Of a DNA stretch of 5,914 nt, positions 1 through 5,876 are shown one piece after another (positions within the stretch are counted from its first letter, which is position 1; each line of letters begins with the position of its first letter). The DNA is taken from assembly GCA_038523655.1 (NCBI GenBank), contig JBCBJG010000211.1, forward strand, positions 1 through 5,914, in the 5' to 3' direction. The notes below the pieces were generated by a model, which saw nothing but the letters and a program-made list of their open reading frames with translations, did no database searches and was not told the DNA's origin. This stretch comes from CALHAX01 sp038523655. GTDB lineage: Bacteria > Pseudomonadota > Alphaproteobacteria > Rhizobiales > CALHAX01. The position numbers and the translations under genes were made by a program.

Positions 1-10
1 CGCCGCGCCG

Positions 11-184
11 CTAGCCGATGTACTGCTCGCCGACCTTGCGGGTGAAGAACGCGCGCGCCCCCGGATCGCCCGTGAGGCAAGCGTTGCGGTGACCTCGAGC
101 GGGCAGTGAGGTCGAGCGATTGGGCGCATGCGCCGAAGAACGAGCGGTGCGCGCTAGAGCGAGTTGAGCGCCGGCAACGCCACG
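11..184 (-). other. Stop-free run after pheT, possible remnant of a gene end
   Basis: After the pheT TAA stop the same frame stays open for 57 codons and ends at a TAG (13-11). The last part reads LTGDPGARAFFTRKVGEQYIG in two overlapping pieces (LTGDPGARAFF, then FFTRKVGEQYIG), and nearly every codon there ends in G or C, as in real genes of this DNA. The first 35 or so codons are rich in R, S and A and look like noise. There is no ATG, GTG or TTG start in this frame and no ribosome binding site. It could be the decayed or frameshifted end of a gene, or chance in GC-rich DNA. I do not recognise the peptide. The rest of 1-184 holds no clear gene, and no hairpin with a T-run that would end the pheT transcript. 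Confidence 0.2.
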
Positions 185-2611
185 TTACGAGCCACGAATT
201 TCTCCGCCGACGGCTTTTTTCACCTGCGCAACGACCCTTTTGGATACCGCATCGATCGCGTCATCCGTGAGTGGCGCGCCGGTTGGCTGAAGCGTCACCT
301 CGATCGCGAGCGATTTCTTTCCCTCGCCGACGCCGGCGCCGTCGAACACATCGAACAGCTCGACACCCGTGATCAGTTTTTTCTCTGCGCCCTGTGCGGC
401 TCGCACCAGATCGCCCGCGGCGACATCTTCGTCGACGACAAACGCGAAGTCCCGGCGGACCGGCTGCAGATCAGCGAGTTCCAGTGCCGGCCGGCTGACA
501 GATTTACGTTTCGCATCCGGGATCGCCTCGAGGATCAACTCGAACGCGACGACATCGCGGTCGATATCAAGCGCCGACGTGACGCTCGGGTGCACGACGC
601 CGAAATGGCAGATCTGGTTTTTCGGGCCGAGCTGGAAGGTGCCGGCCCGCCCGGGATGAAAATGGTCGACGCTCGAGCGCGCAACCTGCACTTTCGCGGG
701 ATCGAGCCCGGCTGCGGCCAACGCAGCAGCGGCATCTGCCTTTGCATCGAACGCGGTGACCGGCGACGCGCTGCCGGACCAGTGCCGCTCAGCTCCCGGG
801 CGCACGGCATGACCGACGCGAACCCCGGCCACCGCGGTCTTCTGCCCCTCCGGCGTATCATCCAGATAGACCTGACCAACCTCAAACATGGCGCTGTCTC
901 CAAGCCCGCGATCGACATTGCGCCGCGCTGCTTCAATCAGCCCCGGCAGCAGGCTTGGGCGCATCACCGAGAGGTCTGCGGAGATTGGGTTCGCGACCGT
1001 GAGGGATTCGGCGCCTCCGCCGAAATGCGCGGCAATTGACGGATAAATAAACGACCACGTCACCGCTTCAACCAGTCCGCGTGCTGCAAGCGCCCGCCGG
1101 GCGCGGCGCATGCGCACTTGACGAGGCGTCATCACCGGGCGCGCCACACCTTCGAGGGACGGCAGCGCGACGGACGGCACCGTGTCGATCCCGACGATGC
1201 GGATGACTTCCTCGACCAAGTCGGCCGGGCCGTGAACATCCGGCCGCCATGTCGGCACTTTGACATCCAGCTTGCCACCCTTGTCGCTGACCTCGAACCC
1301 GAGATCGCCAAGGATGCGTTTGGCGTCCGCCGGTTTCACAGCGAGACCCGTCAGCTTTTCGATGAGATCGACGTCGAATGCGATATCGAGCGCGCTGATC
1401 GGTGGCTCACCAGCGATCTCGAGACGGCTGATTTCCCCGCCGCACATCTCGCGGATGTAGTGGGCGGCCAGATCCGTTCCGAGCACCGCCGACGCGGGAT
1501 CGACGCCCCGTTCGAAACGATAGCGCGCGTCGGAATGGATGCCGGCTTTGCGGCCTGCCGTGGCGGTCGCGACCGGATCGAACCATGCAGACTCGACCAG
1601 CACGTTCGTCGTGTCTTCGCCGGAACCTGTCGTCTCTCCCCCCATCACGCCGCCGAGCGCGATCGCACCGCTGTCATCGGCAATCACGCACATATCGGTA
1701 TCGACAGCGTACGTTTTGCCGTCGAGTGCGAGGAATTCTTCTCCCTCGCGTCCCATGCGAGCGTGGATAGTCCCCGTCAGCTTGTCGGCGTCATACGCAT
1801 GGAGCGGACGCGCGCGGTCGTACGAGACGTAGTTCGTGATATCGACCAGCGCATTGATCGGCCGCAGCCCGATCGCACGCAGGCGCTTCTGCATCCACGG
1901 CGCCGAAGGTCCGTTCGTGACCCCGCGCACCAGCCGTCCCGCAAAAACGCGGCAGGCGGCCTGCTCCGCATCATCGAACGCAAGTGCAATGCGCACCGGA
2001 CTATCGAAACCGTCGTCACCGTCGACGCCGGTGAATTCCGGCTTGAGCTTCCCGAGTCCAGCCGCCGCTAGATCCCGCGCGATGCCCCGCACGCCGAGCG
2101 CATCCGGCCGGTTCGGCGTGATCGCGATATCGAAGACCGGATCGCCCAGCCCCATCACATCGACGAAGCGCTCACCGATCCGCGCACCGAGTTCTGTGTC
2201 GAGATCGATGATCCCGTCGTGCTCATCGCTCAGTTCCAGCTCGCGCTCCGAACACAACATGCCGAACGATTCGACATCGCGGATCTTGGCCTTTGCGAGC
2301 GTCATATCGATGCCGGGCACGTACGTACCGGGGCGGGCGAACACGCCGACCAGCCCCTTGCGCGCGTTCGGCGCACCGCAAACGACCTGATGCACGGCCG
2401 AACCGTCATTCACCCGGCAGACGCGCAGCTTGTCTGCGTTCGGATGTTTCTCGGCGTCCTCGACGACAGCGATCACGAAATCACCGAGCCGTTCGGAGGG
2501 GTTTTCGATCCCCTCCACTTCGAGCCCGACGCGATCCAGCGTCTCGCGGATCTGCTCGACCCCCGCATCGGTCTCAAGATGATCTTTCAACCAGTCGAGT
2601 GTGAACTTCAT
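185..2611 (-). CDS. pheT: Phenylalanyl-tRNA synthetase beta subunit
   Basis: PheT is the large chain of the cytoplasmic (alpha-beta)2 phenylalanyl-tRNA synthetase. It binds tRNA-Phe and edits mischarged Tyr-tRNA, while PheS carries the aminoacylation site. The 808 residues match the usual bacterial length of about 800. Domains in order: N-terminal OB-fold (EMAP-II-like) tRNA-binding domain at about 39-148; B3/B4 editing domain at about 213-393 with DITNYV (257-262), LHAYD (270-274), ALGGVMGG (318-325) and YRFERGVDP (364-372); B5 domain at about 402-477 with WRPDVHGPADLVEEV (455-469); a catalytic-like non-catalytic core at about 480-695 with MRPSLLPGL (550-558); and a C-terminal FDX-ACB anticodon-stem-binding domain at about 712-806, beginning PVRRDFAFVVDE. 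The ATG overlaps the pheS stop (ATGA), which implies translational coupling. No truncation or frameshift is seen. Confidence 0.98.
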   Translation of the reverse strand: MKFTLDWLKDHLETDAGVEQIRETLDRVGLEVEGIENPSERLGDFVIAVVEDAEKHPNADKLRVCRVNDGSAVHQVVCGAPNARKGLVGVFARPGTYVPGIDMTLAKAKIRDVESFGMLCSERELELSDEHDGIIDLDTELGARIGERFVDVMGLGDPVFDIAITPNRPDALGVRGIARDLAAAGLGKLKPEFTGVDGDDGFDSPVRIALAFDDAEQAACRVFAGRLVRGVTNGPSAPWMQKRLRAIGLRPINALVDITNYVSYDRARPLHAYDADKLTGTIHARMGREGEEFLALDGKTYAVDTDMCVIADDSGAIALGGVMGGETTGSGEDTTNVLVESAWFDPVATATAGRKAGIHSDARYRFERGVDPASAVLGTDLAAHYIREMCGGEISRLEIAGEPPISALDIAFDVDLIEKLTGLAVKPADAKRILGDLGFEVSDKGGKLDVKVPTWRPDVHGPADLVEEVIRIVGIDTVPSVALPSLEGVARPVMTPRQVRMRRARRALAARGLVEAVTWSFIYPSIAAHFGGGAESLTVANPISADLSVMRPSLLPGLIEAARRNVDRGLGDSAMFEVGQVYLDDTPEGQKTAVAGVRVGHAVRPGAERHWSGSASPVTAFDAKADAAAALAAAGLDPAKVQVARSSVDHFHPGRAGTFQLGPKNQICHFGVVHPSVTSALDIDRDVVAFELILEAIPDAKRKSVSRPALELADLQPVRRDFAFVVDEDVAAGDLVRAAQGAEKKLITGVELFDVFDGAGVGEGKKSLAIEVTLQPTGAPLTDDAIDAVSKRVVAQVKKAVGGEIRGS

Positions 2612-2624
2612 GACGACAGCCCCC
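2608..2624 (-). promoter_or_regulatory. pheS-pheT ATGA overlap and pheT ribosome binding site
   Basis: The pheT ATG (2611-2609) and the pheS TGA (2610-2608) share two bases as ATGA, a 4-base coding overlap. A GGGGG stretch (2624-2620) lies 8 nt before the ATG inside the pheS 3' end and is the only Shine-Dalgarno-like element there. It is a weak match to GGAGG. Ribosomes finishing pheS can reinitiate on pheT, which suits an enzyme needing equal amounts of both chains. The coupling is inferred from the geometry. Confidence 0.75.
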
Positions 2625-3717
2625 GAGCAAGGCTCGGCATGTCGGTCGGCAGGAACCCGTAGTGCCGCAACCAGCGCATATCACCGGAGAAAAACGCCCG
2701 CAGATCCGGCATCCCGTATTTCAGCATCGCAATCCGGTCGATCCCGACGCCGAACGCGAAACCCTGCACCTTGTCCGGATCGTAGCCGACGTTGCGTAGC
2801 ACCTGCGGATGCACCATCCCGCACCCGAGGATTTCCATCCACTTGTCGCCCTCGCCGATCTGGACCGCGTCACCGACCTTCGCATAGCCGATGTCGACCT
2901 CCATCGACGGCTCGGTGAACGGGAAGTGTGACGCACGAAATTTCATCCGCACGCTATCGACTTCGAAAAACGCCTTGCAGAACTCCTCGAGCACCCACTT
3001 GAGGTGCCCCATATGCGTCGCCTCGTCGATCACGAGCCCTTCCACCTGATGAAACATCGGCGTGTGCGTCTGATCGCTGTCTGACCGGTAGACCCTGCCC
3101 GGTGCAATGATCCGGATCGGCGGCAGCTGGCTTTCCATCGTGCGCACCTGGACGGGTGAGGTGTGCGTGCGCAGGACTTTGCGCGCGCTCTCATCACCAC
3201 CGGCCGATGGCTCCGATCCGCGGAGGTAAAAGGTATCCATTTCCTGTCGCGCGGGATGGTGCGGCGGGATATTCAACTGATCGAAGTTTTTTTCTGTTGT
3301 CTCGATATCCGGGCCCTCGGCAACCGAGAAGCCCATGTCCGCGAAAATCTCCGTCAGCTCGTCGTAGACCTGGCTGATCGGATGGATGCGGCCCTCACGT
3401 TCCGGCCCGGGCAACACGGGGAGCGTAATATCTTCCCGTTCGCGTGCGAGCCGTTCTGCCAGCTCGGCGCGTCCGAGATCGGCCTTGCGCGCATCGAGCG
3501 CCTCACTCACGCGCTGCTTGAGCCCGTTGACCGTCTGCCCGAAGACCTTGCGCTCGTCCGGAGCCAAGCCGCCGAGCGTTTTCATCAGTGCGGAAATCCG
3601 CCCCTTCTTGCCGAGTGCATCGATGCGGAATGTCTCGAGCTCGGCAAGCGTGTTCGCGGCCGCAAGTTCGGCGGTAAGGTCGCGCTCCAGCGCATCGACG
3701 TCGACGGTCTCGGACAT
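2608..3717 (-). CDS. pheS: Phenylalanyl-tRNA synthetase alpha subunit
   Basis: PheS is the catalytic class II synthetase chain: it activates phenylalanine with ATP and charges tRNA-Phe in complex with PheT. The protein has 369 residues. Residues 1 to about 95 are a charged helical region, the tRNA-contacting coiled-coil arm of the family. Motif 1 lies in HPISQVYDELTEIFADMGF (112-130), followed by NFDQLNIPPHHPAR (144-157) and LRTHTSPVQVRTM (182-194). Motif 2 spans about 201-231 with PGRVYRSDSDQTHTPMFHQ. FTEPSMEVDI is at 267-276. Motif 3 is GFAFGVGIDRIAMLKYG (319-335). Ala321 in GFAFG aligns with E. coli Ala294, the residue that limits phenylalanine-analogue use, so normal specificity is expected. 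The start is supported by GGAG 7 nt upstream. pheT overlaps its stop; rplT lies 317 bp upstream, so pheS may have its own promoter. Confidence 0.98.
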   Translation of the reverse strand: MSETVDVDALERDLTAELAAANTLAELETFRIDALGKKGRISALMKTLGGLAPDERKVFGQTVNGLKQRVSEALDARKADLGRAELAERLAREREDITLPVLPGPEREGRIHPISQVYDELTEIFADMGFSVAEGPDIETTEKNFDQLNIPPHHPARQEMDTFYLRGSEPSAGGDESARKVLRTHTSPVQVRTMESQLPPIRIIAPGRVYRSDSDQTHTPMFHQVEGLVIDEATHMGHLKWVLEEFCKAFFEVDSVRMKFRASHFPFTEPSMEVDIGYAKVGDAVQIGEGDKWMEILGCGMVHPQVLRNVGYDPDKVQGFAFGVGIDRIAMLKYGMPDLRAFFSGDMRWLRHYGFLPTDMPSLARGLSS

Positions 3718-3724
3718 GGATGAA

Positions 3725-3728
3725 CTCC
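3725..3728 (-). promoter_or_regulatory. Ribosome binding site of pheS
   Basis: GGAG lies 7 nt before the pheS ATG, in the context CCGGAGTTCATCCATG. It fixes the start at 3717 and fits the family N-terminus. Confidence 0.7.
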
Positions 3729-3948
3729 GGTTATGGCCGGTGTTGGATCAGAGGCGCGACGCGCGGTCAGCGCCCTTAAATGCCAGACCCTGATCGCACG
3801 TTCTACGACCCTTCAGGCCCGCGACCTGGGCGCAAAGCGATCTGGCGATCAGAACTGGACACTGCGCGATGTCGGGGACATGGCCGGTCACGCATTTGGT
3901 TGCGCCGGTTGTGCGACGACCAAAGCGATAGCCGAGCAGCGTAGCCAC

Positions 3949-3981
3949 CTGCCTATGGCCTCTGGTCGCCATCGCAGGCAG
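3949..3981 (-). other. Hairpin in the rplT-pheS gap (proximal to pheS)
   Basis: Read on the minus strand, CTGCCT pairs with AGGCAG (6 bp) and ATGGC with GCCAT (5 bp). A 3-nt bulge (GCG) sits on one side and an 8-nt loop (GACCAGAG) closes the stem. No T-run follows, so it is not an intrinsic terminator. It may be an mRNA processing site, part of a regulatory leader for pheS, or chance. The pairing is seen directly; any role is inferred. Confidence 0.4.
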
Positions 3982-4003
3982 CGCAGCTCAGTTGGCGCTA
4001 GCC
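3977..4003 (-). other. Hairpin in the rplT-pheS gap (proximal to rplT)
   Basis: On the minus strand GGC pairs with GCC and AGCGC with GCGCT, giving 8 bp with one bulged base and a 10-nt loop. Its 3' arm shares bases 3977-3981 with the 5' arm of the next hairpin (3949-3981), so the two cannot form together in one RNA. No T-run follows. Confidence 0.35.
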
Positions 4004-4034
4004 CAGCCGGTCTCTTGGCGAAACAGCCCAGCCG
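3992..4034. repeat. Short imperfect tandem repeat just after rplT
   Basis: On the plus strand TTGGCG followed by AGCCCAGCCG occurs twice: 3992-4009 with 2 bases between the two blocks, and 4015-4034 with 4 bases between them. The copies start 23 bp apart, and the second ends right against the rplT stop codon. This is probably a small local duplication. It is too short and diverged to be an attachment site. Confidence 0.5.
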
Positions 4035-4394
4035 TTAGGCAGATGCGGCCGCCGTCGCCTGCTCCACGAGCGCTTTGAAGGCCGCCGGCTCGTGAACGGC
4101 GAGGTCGGCGAGGACCTTGCGGTCAATCTCGACGCCCGCTTTGCCGAGCCCGTGAATAAATCGGCCATACGTCGTGCCGTGCTCGCGTGCGGCAGCATTA
4201 ATGCGCTGGATCCAGAGCGCACGGAAGTTTCGTTTGCGCGCCTTGCGGTCGCGGTAGGCGTACTGCCCAGCCTTTTCGACGGCCTGATTGGCAGCGCGGA
4301 ACGTATTCTTGCGGCGGCCGTAATAGCCTTTGGCAGCCTTGATAACCTTGCGGTGGCGGGCGTGCGTGGTGACGCCGCGTTTCACACGAGACAT
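4035..4394 (-). CDS. rplT: 50S ribosomal protein L20
   Basis: L20 binds 23S rRNA early in assembly of the large subunit. The 119 residues match the usual length of 117-120. The N-terminal basic extension (SRVKRGVTTHARHRKVIKAA, residues 2-21) runs into KGYYGRRKNTFR, then the family signature AGQYAYRDRKARKRNFRALW (42-61) and INAAAREHGTTYGRFIHGL, with EIDRKVLADLAVHEP near the C-terminus. GGAG 8 nt before the ATG supports the start. It follows rpmI by 54 bp, the standard rpmI-rplT order, and is presumably cotranscribed with it. In E. coli and Bacillus L20 represses its own operon by binding mRNA; whether that holds here is unknown. The last residues (ATAAASA) are a short Ala-rich tail. Confidence 0.98.
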   Translation of the reverse strand: MSRVKRGVTTHARHRKVIKAAKGYYGRRKNTFRAANQAVEKAGQYAYRDRKARKRNFRALWIQRINAAAREHGTTYGRFIHGLGKAGVEIDRKVLADLAVHEPAAFKALVEQATAAASA

Positions 4395-4402
4395 GAGCGG
4401 AG

Positions 4403-4406
4403 CTCC
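4403..4406 (-). promoter_or_regulatory. Ribosome binding site of rplT
   Basis: GGAG sits 8 nt before the rplT ATG. The 54-bp spacer to rpmI shows no terminator, which fits cotranscription. Confidence 0.7.
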
Positions 4407-4448
4407 AAAATCGTCAGTTCAGAGGGAATGTGAAGAGGTGCCGTCGCG

Positions 4449-4649
4449 TTAGCGCTGGTACGGCAGAAACTTCTTCACGATCTTGGTGTCGGCGTCGCTC
4501 AGCACCATCATGCCGCGCGCATTACGGATGAACTTGTTCGTCCGCTTGATCATGCCGTGCCGCTTGCCGGCCGCCTGGCATTTGACCTTCCCGCTCGCCG
4601 TTACCTTGAAGCGCTTTTTCGCGCCGCTCTTGGTTTTCAGTTTGGGCAT
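4449..4649 (-). CDS. rpmI: 50S ribosomal protein L35
   Basis: L35 is a small basic protein of the large ribosomal subunit. The 66 residues equal the normal length. The N-terminus PKLKTKSGAKKRFKVTASGK (2-21) is the family signature. It is followed by GKRHGMIKRTNKFIRNARG (28-46) and the C-terminal FLPYQR. GGAG 9 nt before the ATG supports the start. rplT follows. infC, which precedes rpmI in many bacteria, is not present. Instead a strong intrinsic terminator ends about 18 nt upstream of the ATG, so expression either needs read-through or is controlled at that terminator. Confidence 0.97.
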   Translation of the reverse strand: MPKLKTKSGAKKRFKVTASGKVKCQAAGKRHGMIKRTNKFIRNARGMMVLSDADTKIVKKFLPYQR

Positions 4650-4658
4650 TTCGCGTCA

Positions 4659-4662
4659 CTCC
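4659..4662 (-). promoter_or_regulatory. Ribosome binding site of rpmI
   Basis: GGAG lies 9 nt before the rpmI ATG and only 5 nt after the T-run of the upstream terminator hairpin. Folding of the leader could therefore affect both termination and ribosome access. Confidence 0.7.
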
Positions 4663-4667
4663 ATAAG

Positions 4668-4700
4668 AAAAAGCGTCGCGCCCGTATGACGGGCCGACGC
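4668..4700 (-). terminator. Strong intrinsic terminator before rpmI, possible attenuator
   Basis: On the minus strand GCGTCG pairs with CGACGC and GCCCGT with ACGGGC. This gives 12 GC-rich base pairs with one bulged G and a 3-nt loop (CAT), followed at once by TTTTT (4672-4668). No A-run precedes it, so it acts only in the minus direction. It lies about 80 bp after the transporter stop codon and 18 bp before the rpmI ATG. It either ends the transporter transcript, or attenuates rpmI-rplT if the promoter lies upstream, or both. A promoter wholly downstream of it would leave almost no room before the rpmI ribosome binding site. Confidence 0.85.
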
Positions 4701-4712
4701 CATCGCGTAGAA

Positions 4713-4752
4713 AGCGGCCTTGGCATGCCCTGCCAGACCGCTGATGGCCGCT
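4713..4752 (-). other. Leader hairpin upstream of the rpmI terminator
   Basis: On the minus strand AGCGGCC (4752-4746) and GGCCGCT (4719-4713) form a perfect 7-bp inverted repeat. Inside it TGGCA (4735-4731) and TGCCA (4725-4721) form a second 5-bp stem. A second AGCGG (4742-4738) can also pair with CCGCT. With the terminator hairpin this gives a compact structured leader in front of rpmI. The pairing is seen; a regulatory function is inferred. Confidence 0.45.
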
Positions 4753-4780
4753 GCATACCGGATCGGTCAGCCGATCGCAA
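4752..4780 (-). promoter_or_regulatory. Weak candidate promoter for rpmI-rplT
   Basis: TTGCGA (4780-4775) and TATGCA (4757-4752) are separated by exactly 17 bp, directly after the transporter stop codon. They match the TTGACA/TATAAT consensus at 4 of 6 and 3 of 6 positions, so this is weak. Transcription would start near 4745 and meet the terminator after about 45 nt. The far arm of the outer leader hairpin would then not be transcribed in full, so this promoter and that hairpin cannot both be right unless the RNA starts further upstream. Confidence 0.25.
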
Positions 4781-5863
4781 CTACAGGCCTGAGCGCAAAC
4801 GCAGTCGACCGCGGCGGGTCACGATCGGCCGGTCCCGCCGGTTCTCGCGATAGATCACGCCGAGGCCGGCCAGCACGATCAGCGCCATTCCGAGAACGGT
4901 CGACCACGACGGTATCTCCGCGAAGATGAGAAAGCCGAACAGCGTGGCCCAGATCAGCCCGGTGTATTCGAACGGTGTGACCACGCTCGCCTCACCGCGT
5001 CGATAGGCTTCCGACAGGCAATACATGCCGATGCCGGAGATGATGCCGAGCGCGAGCATCGCAGCTAGATCGATCGGGGTCGGCATGGTCCACGCCCGCA
5101 GCAGGAAGGCGAGGCTCGGGTGGCTGCCGGGCGTCATCCAGCCGCCATCCCCGAGCACGAAGTAAAGACCGCCGGAAATCAACGTGTAGATCACACTCAC
5201 ATAGAGCGCCATCTGCCCGCCGCTGTCCTCGCGCCCCAGATAGCGCGCCATCACCTGCGACGCTCCGTAGGTCAGCGCGCAGAGCACCGCGAGCAGGGCG
5301 GCCGGCTCGAACACACCGGTGCCCGGACGTGCGATGATAATCACACCGAGGTAGCCGACGCCGATCGCGGCCCAGCGTTTCACACCAACCTTCTCGGCAA
5401 AGAAGATCACCGACAGGACCGTAATGATCAGCGGCGCGGAAAACGCGATCGCCACTGCATCGGCGAGCGCCATTGCGGCCAGCGCGAGATAAAAACTCGT
5501 GTACGCGACGAACAGCATCGCACCGCGAAGGACATGCAGCAGCGGGCGGCTGGTCGTGAGGCGCTTGGGACCACGCGAAAAGCGCATGACCAACAGCAGG
5601 AACGGGATCGACACCAGGCTGCGCAACAAGACGATCTGGTGCACCGAGTAAGTCGAGCTGAGCTGCTTGATCAGGATGTCCTGCAGCGAGAACACAGCGA
5701 TGCCGACAACGAGGAAGAAAATACCTTGGGCGTTTTGCGTGTCGCTTGCTATTGCGCTGTCGGCCTCGAACCCGTCGACGTCGGCCTTCGGGGCGTTGGC
5801 GTCGATTTTGGCGCGCGGCGCCTCTGCTTCGCCGCGGCTTGGCATCACATCGTCGCGGCGCAT
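4781..5863 (-). CDS. DMT superfamily (EamA domain) inner-membrane transporter
   Basis: This is a 360-residue polytopic protein with two EamA repeats of five helices each, the fold of the drug/metabolite transporter superfamily. Hydrophobic segments lie at about 47-66, 74-94, 113-133, 136-156, 163-179, 187-205, 217-238, 264-286, 296-315 and 321-337. The first repeat ends with FFAEKVGVKRWAAIGVGYLG and the second carries YRRGEASVVTPFEYTGLIW and FLIFAEIPSWSTVLGMALIV; both show the family's conserved Glu before the last helix of the repeat. About 46 polar, Ala- and Asp-rich residues precede the first helix, which makes it longer than the usual 280-310. The C-terminal tail after 338 is strongly basic. 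The start has GAGG motifs 4 and 9 nt upstream; the next Met (residue 7) has none. The substrate is unknown: family members export or import amino acids, nucleosides, riboflavin and other metabolites. It is probably not functionally tied to rpmI. Confidence 0.9.
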   Translation of the reverse strand: MRRDDVMPSRGEAEAPRAKIDANAPKADVDGFEADSAIASDTQNAQGIFFLVVGIAVFSLQDILIKQLSSTYSVHQIVLLRSLVSIPFLLLVMRFSRGPKRLTTSRPLLHVLRGAMLFVAYTSFYLALAAMALADAVAIAFSAPLIITVLSVIFFAEKVGVKRWAAIGVGYLGVIIIARPGTGVFEPAALLAVLCALTYGASQVMARYLGREDSGGQMALYVSVIYTLISGGLYFVLGDGGWMTPGSHPSLAFLLRAWTMPTPIDLAAMLALGIISGIGMYCLSEAYRRGEASVVTPFEYTGLIWATLFGFLIFAEIPSWSTVLGMALIVLAGLGVIYRENRRDRPIVTRRGRLRLRSGL

Positions 5864-5867
5864 GGCA

Positions 5868-5876
5868 CCTCGCCTC
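5868..5876 (-). promoter_or_regulatory. Ribosome binding site of the transporter gene
   Basis: The sequence GAGGCGAGG holds two GAGG motifs, 9 and 4 nt before the ATG at 5863. The one at 9 nt (5876-5873) has the better spacing. This decides for the longer N-terminus over the Met at residue 7. Further upstream, GGTCGG (5890-5885) and CCGACC (5901-5896) form a 6-bp hairpin without a T-run. Any promoter probably lies partly beyond the window edge; TATGGT (5904-5899) is a possible -10 whose -35 would fall outside. Confidence 0.55.

Larger units (their letters stand above)
3718..4034. other. Gene-free gap between rplT and pheS
   Basis: This 317 bp gap holds two small open frames, about 101 codons on the plus strand (3733-4038) and 74 on the minus strand (3972-3748). 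Neither has a ribosome binding site, and neither encodes a protein I recognise. The minus frame uses AGA and AGG codons and has visibly fewer G/C third positions than pheS. I see no Phe-rich leader peptide like E. coli pheM, no T-box-like element and no hairpin followed by a T-run. The gap does carry two overlapping hairpins and a short imperfect direct repeat, listed separately. I found no convincing -35/-10 pair for pheS. The A/T-rich CATTTAAG (3784-3777) could be part of a -10 region but has no good -35 partner. Confidence 0.6.

Noticed and set aside
2..109. Plus-strand frame entering at the window edge and ending at TGA 107-109, a possible convergent gene end.
   Set aside because: It is codon-aligned with the minus-strand run at 11-184, which has the higher G/C third-position use. 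At most one can be real, and the plus frame is the weaker of the two; no terminator follows it.
91..113. Inverted repeat GACCTC/GAGGTC as a pheT terminator.
   Set aside because: The stem is 6 bp with an 11-nt loop and no T-run follows on the minus strand.
204..220. GCCGACGGC followed by TTTTTT on the plus strand, terminator-like.
   Set aside because: The stem is only 3 bp. The T-run is the complement of two AAA lysine codons in the conserved C-terminus of pheT.
164..1039. Plus-strand open frame of 291 codons.
   Set aside because: It is antisense to the unmistakable pheT. Long antisense frames are common in GC-rich genes, and it shows no ribosome binding site or recognisable domain.
1118..2071. 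Plus-strand open frame of 317 codons inside pheT.
   Set aside because: Same reason: it is a mirror of the pheT reading frame, rich in R, D and H, with no family signature.
3790..3852. Inverted repeat CTGATCGC ... GCGATCAG in the rplT-pheS gap.
   Set aside because: Eight bases with a 47-nt loop are expected about once by chance in a region of this size.
3984..4003. Plus-strand CAGCTCAGTTGGCGCTAGC resembles a tRNA D-arm.
   Set aside because: No acceptor stem, no proper anticodon arm and no T-arm (GGTTCGAATCC-like) follow at the right spacing. It sits at the end of rplT in a hairpin of its own.
3733..4038. Plus-strand 101-codon and minus-strand 74-codon (3972-3748) frames in the rplT-pheS gap.
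   Set aside because: Neither has a ribosome binding site, neither resembles a known protein, and the minus frame uses AGA/AGG codons unlike its neighbours.
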